Of a DNA stretch of 64,000 bases, positions 59,305 to 64,000 are shown piece by piece (the stretch's first letter is position 1; the number at the start of each line of letters is the position of its first letter). Position numbers and translations under genes: made by a program. The notes beneath the pieces were generated by a model that ran no database searches, was not told the origin of the DNA, and saw only the letters and a program-made list of their open reading frames with translations. This stretch comes from Adenanthera pavonina. Taxonomy: Eukaryota; Streptophyta; Magnoliopsida; Fabales; Fabaceae. The stretch covers positions 33,378,001 through 33,442,000 of the forward strand of contig JAIVEN010000014.1 in the NCBI GenBank assembly GCA_026686845.1. Direction: 5' to 3'.

Positions 59305-62300
59305 CAAATGTACAATAATAGATGTGTCAGATCTAGAATATATTCAACATATCAATCATCACCATAGTTGTCACTTACAGGTCTCTTCAATATGGTCTTT
59401 GGTTGAATTTCACCAAATGATATGCCCTTATACTTGTCCTTCGCTAATGTTAGTCGATGCAACAAATCATATTCAATTCGTCTCTCCATCCTCTCCTTAT
59501 CCTTCACTCTTGTTTGTTGAATCAAGAGTTTTGATGATTTTAAACCAACACTCAAGAGCTTGGATTGAAGATATCAAAGAAGAACAAAGCTGTTTCAAGT
59601 GAAGATTTTCTGAGTATTTGCTGTTAGATCTCTTGTAGGATCTTTAGTTTTTGGTATGATTGGGTAAAAGATTTTGATTTGAAGAAAAGATATTTTCAAA
59701 CTTTGATCTTATGTTAAATCTTTGAATATTTGAAAAACACCTACAAACAGACGAAGGTTGAAAGTTTAAACTGAACTGTCAAGTTTGAAATTCGAACTTT
59801 GCCTTTGGAAATTCGAATTTCGAGCTAAAACTGAATAAGTCTGAAGAGATTGCTTTCTGTCAGACGAATTTTGGTTGTTCAAAATTCGAATTTTCATTTA
59901 GTCTGAAAAGAGGCCTTTTGTAACAGACGAACTTCACACTTTCAAAATTCGAATTTCAAGTAAAATGAAGTTTGTAAAAACCAAAGAAATTCGTCTGAAA
60001 CTATGATAAAGTGCATCTGAAATCAAAATGAAATTAAGTTTTATAAATGCTCTCTGACAGACGAATTTTGAAGTTCCAACATTCGAATTTTCATATAAGT
60101 CTGAAAGATGCTTCTTTACAACAGACGAACTTTGAGTCTTCAAAATTCGAATTTCAAACAAAACAAAACTTGAAAAAATTGAAGAAATTCGTCTAAAATT
60201 ATGTTAAAGTTCACCTGAGATCAAGAGTGATTTAAGTTTCAAAACTGCTCTCTGACAGACGAACTTTGAACATTGAAATTCGAATTTCAGAAGCTAAGTT
60301 CTTGAGTCTATTGAAATGAAACATTGACATACGAATGATAAGAACTTGCAACATTCGAATGATGAAATTAGTCTGAAAAGAGTTTCTCTGACAGACGAAT
60401 TTTGTCCTTTCAAAATTCGAATTTCAAAGAAGGTAATCTACTGTGTCCCTTTAAACGTTCAATGGACAGACGAATTTTGGGGATCCAAAATTCGAATTTC
60501 GAAGGCACTGTAGAAAATTGAAAACACTGTTCATACTTAACCGAAAAACTTTCTTCTTGAAAATTCGTATGTCACATTGTGCAAATGTTTTGTAAGTTTC
60601 AAAATTCAAATTTCACTTCATGAACAGACGAACTTCGTGCTGTAACGTTGGAAGCTTTAATCTTCGGTTCCTTCGAAATTCGTCTGTTGGCCAACCAAAA
60701 TTCGAATTTCAGTATGTCAGAAACATTAAATGCGGTTGGTAAACGGATAGTTTTTCAGAGTAACCATTGAATAACTTCCCCAACGGATAGATTTAGTCTC
60801 TAACGGATATTTGAGACCTAAATCTATAAATACAACATCATTTGAAGTTGTGGGAAAACAAATCAAACTTGTATATACCGAATTTCTACTGAATCTTTTT
60901 CTCAAAAGCTTTTACCCTCTTAACTTCAAAACTTGTACTTAAACTTTCACATCCACTCTTTACAAGAGAGTTACTTCATTGTAATCAATCTATTCTTCAT
61001 CTGGAAGATAGGTTTACTTGTGAGGGGTATTCACAAGGGGATTGGGAAGCACATAGTGAAAGTGCTTGGAGAGTTTGAGAGAGCTCAGAAACAGAGCAAA
61101 CCCATGTACTGTGGCTTTAGCAAGAAGCCCACTGAAATTCTTGCTGTATAGTGGATAAATCTCAAGAGGTGTCTTGGGGACTGGATGTAGGACAAGTGAA
61201 CAGACCGAACCAGGATAAATCACTGACTTCTTTTCTCCTTATCTTTATTTTTCACCTTGCTCTGTTTTACGCATTGTTTTCATTATACTGTGATATCTTC
61301 ACTTACTTCACTTTGTGCAGAAAAATTTCAAACTTCCCAATTCACCCCCCTCTTGGGAAGTCAGCCTTGCTAACATTGTTTCATTCCAAAAGCTAAGGGC
61401 ATTATCAGGTAATGGAGGGACATGGGGACTAGAGGGAAGTTTTACAAGAAATACATCCACACAAAAAACAATAGAAAAAAATATTAGTGGGTTAAAAAAA
61501 AAACAAACATAAAATGTACAACATGTTTGGTTACTTGCTAGTACTTGCCAATAAAAATACCAAGCAACTACCAACATTTTTCTTCCTTTGACCATTCTTG
61601 TATGAGTTTATCTCTTTTTTCATATCATCCAAAACAAATGAGCACTAATCGTATGATCCAAGTACCGCCTCCTCCCTACATACTACTCTTAATAATCGCT
61701 CACTTACCATGATACTAGCTAAGGGACATAGTAATGACCCTAAACTATACAAAACAAATAGCAATTCAAAACGATTATCACCACTATCTGACTTAATTAT
61801 GGCCTTCAACTTATAGTATAGCTTACCATACATCTCTTCCTTTAGCTTCTTCAATTTCTCACTTTTTGCCTCCAATGTGACTACCCTACCATGCCGGGGC
61901 AACCCCATCAAACAATTGACATCTTTAGCATCTATTATGTGTCTCCTTCCTCATATGTTACTGGAGCATGTGGGAGGGTCAAAGTTCATTATGAGCTTAT
62001 AAATGAGCTCTCTTGGCAAATTATCTAATTCAAGGTCCAACAGCCTTCCAAATCCGATATTCTCTACCCTCCTATGCGATCTGTCATCATTCTTCATAAA
62101 CTTCCCAAATTCCTTAAATTTTGTGGGAAAGCATCTAGTGTCAAAAGGTTCCTACACATGAAAAAAGTGTATTAACATATTACAAGTTAAATAAATTATG
62201 TACACAACACACTAGAACCCACATCATACCATTTTTGACCTTCCTTCCTTCGCTTCCTCAACCTTCACTTTGTATTCGGCCTTCTTCTCAGTCAGCATTT

Positions 62301-62310
62301 GTTCCTAAGC
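59305..62310 (-). pseudogene. Broken multi-exon gene, probably transposon-derived (plant mobile-domain/Ulp1-like N-terminal region)
   Basis: Minus strand. One exon ends at 62230 (TEKKAEYKVKVEEAKEGRSKM, donor GTATGA; an in-frame TAG lies just upstream). The next begins at 62151 (EPFDTRCFPTKFKEFGKFM) after a GTGTAG acceptor. It continues with RRVENIGFGRLLDLELDNLP, a TGA stop near 61950, then MGLPRHGRVVTLEAKSEKLK and FVLYSLGSLLCPLASIMVSE to about 61650. A later exon holds PHVPPLPDNALSFWNE and, beyond solo LTR S2, KDKERMERRIEYDLLHRL to GDD (59352). The LFVLYSLGSLLCP-like pattern recalls proteins of plant mobile elements that carry Ulp1-type proteases. That is a family impression, not a search result. 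Confidence 0.5.
59515..61375 (+). mobile_element. Young solo LTR S2
   Basis: 1861 bp, TGTTGAATCAAGAG to CTTGCTAACA, with exact duplication TTGTT at 59510-59514 and 61376-61380. Nearly identical to S1. Removing it and one duplication joins an uninterrupted reading frame on the minus strand (FWNE to RVKDKER), so it landed in an exon. Confidence 0.95.
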
Positions 62311-63600
62311 TTAAGCATATGTAGAGGTAAACACTAATAAGTCTCTAAACTTCTATTTAAACTTTCCTTTATTTTCCCTCCCAAATTTTTCCATGAAAAA
62401 TTTCTTTCTCAAACAACTATTCCACTTCTAAAAAAGTTCTTTACCTTTCCCTTTCTTCATAACTTCAACCTGCACATTGATCAATCAACCAAACATGAAT
62501 CGAATTCCATTTACTAAGCCTAAAATGAAAATGAACATTCAATTGGAAATGCCTTTCAAATCATCCACAATCACATTTATTGACCTTAAATGATGTTACT
62601 ACTAATACAAATGAACATGCATAACACAAACTCTGTCATTGTGGCACTTGATTTGGATCAATTGAAAACTTTTTTACACAATTTTATATAAATGATTATC
62701 AGTTGCAAACACACCAATATTACCGGCAAATATACAATTATCAGTTCAAAATACACCATCTTTAATTAAAAATTGAAAATCAATTCAATCATAAAATTTA
62801 TTCATCTAATACTGTCCCATTTACATATGCTAAATGAGGTCACAACAAATGAAAATTGAATTACACTAGTAGGTCAGAGTCAGTCCATTATTTGCTAATA
62901 CCGTAGAATTAGTTGCAAACACCCTAAAATCAATTACAAGTTTGTTAGCATTTACCGCAAATACATAAGCACTAAACTAACACTATTTTTGTAAGCACTT
63001 GCAAACACCCTAAGATCAGTTACAATTTTGTCAACATTGACCACAAATACATAAGCACTAAACTAACTATTTTTGTTGTAAGCACTTGTAAATACCCAAA
63101 AATCAGTTGCAAATACTCTATTTCATGTCACACTGTCAAACTTCATAACACTAGTCACCTTGTCAAACTATCAATTTTTTCAAGTCTCTCAATTAAGAAT
63201 AATGAGAAAATGGGTGCAATGGGATTTAATCATCAGACAAAACTAACCCCAAACCACTACAATTAATACCATAGAAAAAGATGTGAGTTAGGGTCATTGG
63301 ACACTCACCTTCACTGGATGAAGAAGACGAAGCCCTAAGTCACTCTACCACGAACGACAAATGAGTTTGAGATGGAAAGAAGTTAAGCGACAAAGAGTGA
63401 GAGAACAAGTATAGTTAGTCTGTGATGGAGAAGACCTCTATGATTGTGAGAGAGAGAGAGAGAGATAGGGCGAAGCAGAGGAGTGAGGAAGAGAAAAGAC
63501 GAGATTATGCTTACCCAAAATGAGCCGCACGCCTAAGACGAAAGAGGAGGAAGATGTCAAAGGCAATGGAGAGGAAACAAAGGAAGACAAGCGCTCCAAT
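62311..63600 (-). other. Upstream part of the broken right-hand gene: introns and possible untranslated exons
   Basis: No long open frame. A strong donor, CAGTGAAG|GTGAGTG, lies on the minus strand at about 63307, and a donor-like GG|GTAAGC at about 63513, suggesting untranslated 5' exons. A GA-dinucleotide run occurs at 63448-63465. Confidence 0.35.
62913..63125. repeat. Tandem repeat, about 86-87 bp unit, 2.4 copies
   Basis: Units start at 62913, 62999 and 63086 with TTGCAAACACCC or TTGTAAATACCC. The first two share AATACATAAGCACTAAACTA. Lies in the presumed intron region of the right-hand gene. Confidence 0.8.
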
Positions 63601-63673
63601 ATGACCCTACATTCTATTTCATTTCATGTAACCAAGGGTCATTTCATCTTTTCCCTTTCAATCTTATTTTCAA

Positions 63674-63811
63674 TTAGAGACTTAGTTGCTTAAAGGAATT
63701 AGAGTAAATTGAGGTTATTTTCTGGAATTATATTATTTATTTTAGAGATTTAGTTGCTTAAAGGAATTAGAGTAAATTGGGGTTATTTTCTGGAATTATA
63801 TTATTTATTTT
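63674..63811. repeat. Tandem duplication, 68-bp unit, two copies
   Basis: Units start at 63674 and 63742, sharing TTGCTTAAAGGAATTAGAGT and a following GGTTATTTTCTGGAA block. Nearly identical, so recent. Confidence 0.9.
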
Positions 63812-64000
63812 GTATTTAATTGAAATTATTTTATTTGCTTGTTATTTAAATAGGATTTTAATCTTGTAATCCCTAATTCCTAAATCCCTAACCTAGCTGG
63901 CAAAAAGAAATTATATCCCGAACCTAGAGCGAATTGTTCAATCGGTCCTCTCCTCTTTCAACATCGCGATCACCCTCGGTCATTACTTCCGGCTTCGGCA
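63812..64000. other. Right edge, unassigned
   Basis: AT-rich, with TATTTAAATAGG near 63845 that could be a TATA box, followed by more GC-rich sequence to the window end. It might be the U3/R of another LTR or a promoter. Too short to call. Confidence 0.3.

Noticed and set aside
63245..63262. CACTACAA word as a possible CACTA terminal repeat
   Set aside because: A single occurrence without an inverted partner or 3-bp duplication; likely chance.

Overview
This is plant nuclear DNA, very AT-rich. The evidence is GT-AG spliced host exons, Ty1/copia elements primed by initiator tRNA-Met, long plant-type LTRs and nested insertions. A eudicot is likely but no species can be named. There is no bacterial content, CRISPR array or rRNA, and I saw no tRNA gene. 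Most of the window is retrotransposon; the host coding I can support is one gene at the left and one decayed gene at the right.

Layout. (1) 1-1726: 5' end of a short-LTR copia element on the minus strand. (2) 1771-2832: candidate hAT-type non-autonomous element with an 8-bp target duplication. (3) 3792-5975: first three exons, minus strand, of a THUMP-domain protein gene (TAN1/THUMPD1-like); its later exons are not visible. (4) 6204-9148: divergent copy of a long LTR family, here called R. (5) 10030-41177: an old R copy (R0) split by a copia solo LTR (10723-12364), by another R solo LTR (R2, 12741-27048) that itself holds Sirevirus-like element A (15290-26205), and by Sirevirus-like element B (27066-40761), which carries a young solo LTR S1 (30447-32308). 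(6) 41178-42800: plus-strand Sirevirus-like fragment C. (7) 42797-58809: Sirevirus-like element D, with solo LTR S3 (47247-49082) in its RNase H region and an R solo LTR (R3, 54500-57811) in its 5' LTR. (8) 58810-59304: LTR fragment F. (9) 59305-63600: broken multi-exon gene on the minus strand, probably transposon-related, with solo LTR S2 (59515-61375) inside an exon. (10) 63674-63811: short tandem duplication.

Elements A, B and D share one layout on the minus strand: 5' LTR, PBS (tRNA-iMet), gag with zinc knuckles, protease, integrase, RT, RNase H, a non-coding gap, a second ORF (ORF2), polypurine tracts, 3' LTR. All coding regions are broken. The most interesting pattern is regulatory. 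The LTR U3 and the gap just upstream of ORF2 carry the same dense array of short inverted-repeat motifs, followed in both places by a TATA-like box. A/B use an AGACGAA / AAATTCGAATTT vocabulary and D uses GGTTATGCGGATAACC. This suggests an internal, LTR-like promoter for ORF2. Several other junctions (microhomology fusions, a templated deletion, an insertion into one of the palindromes) record how the nest was built and decayed.
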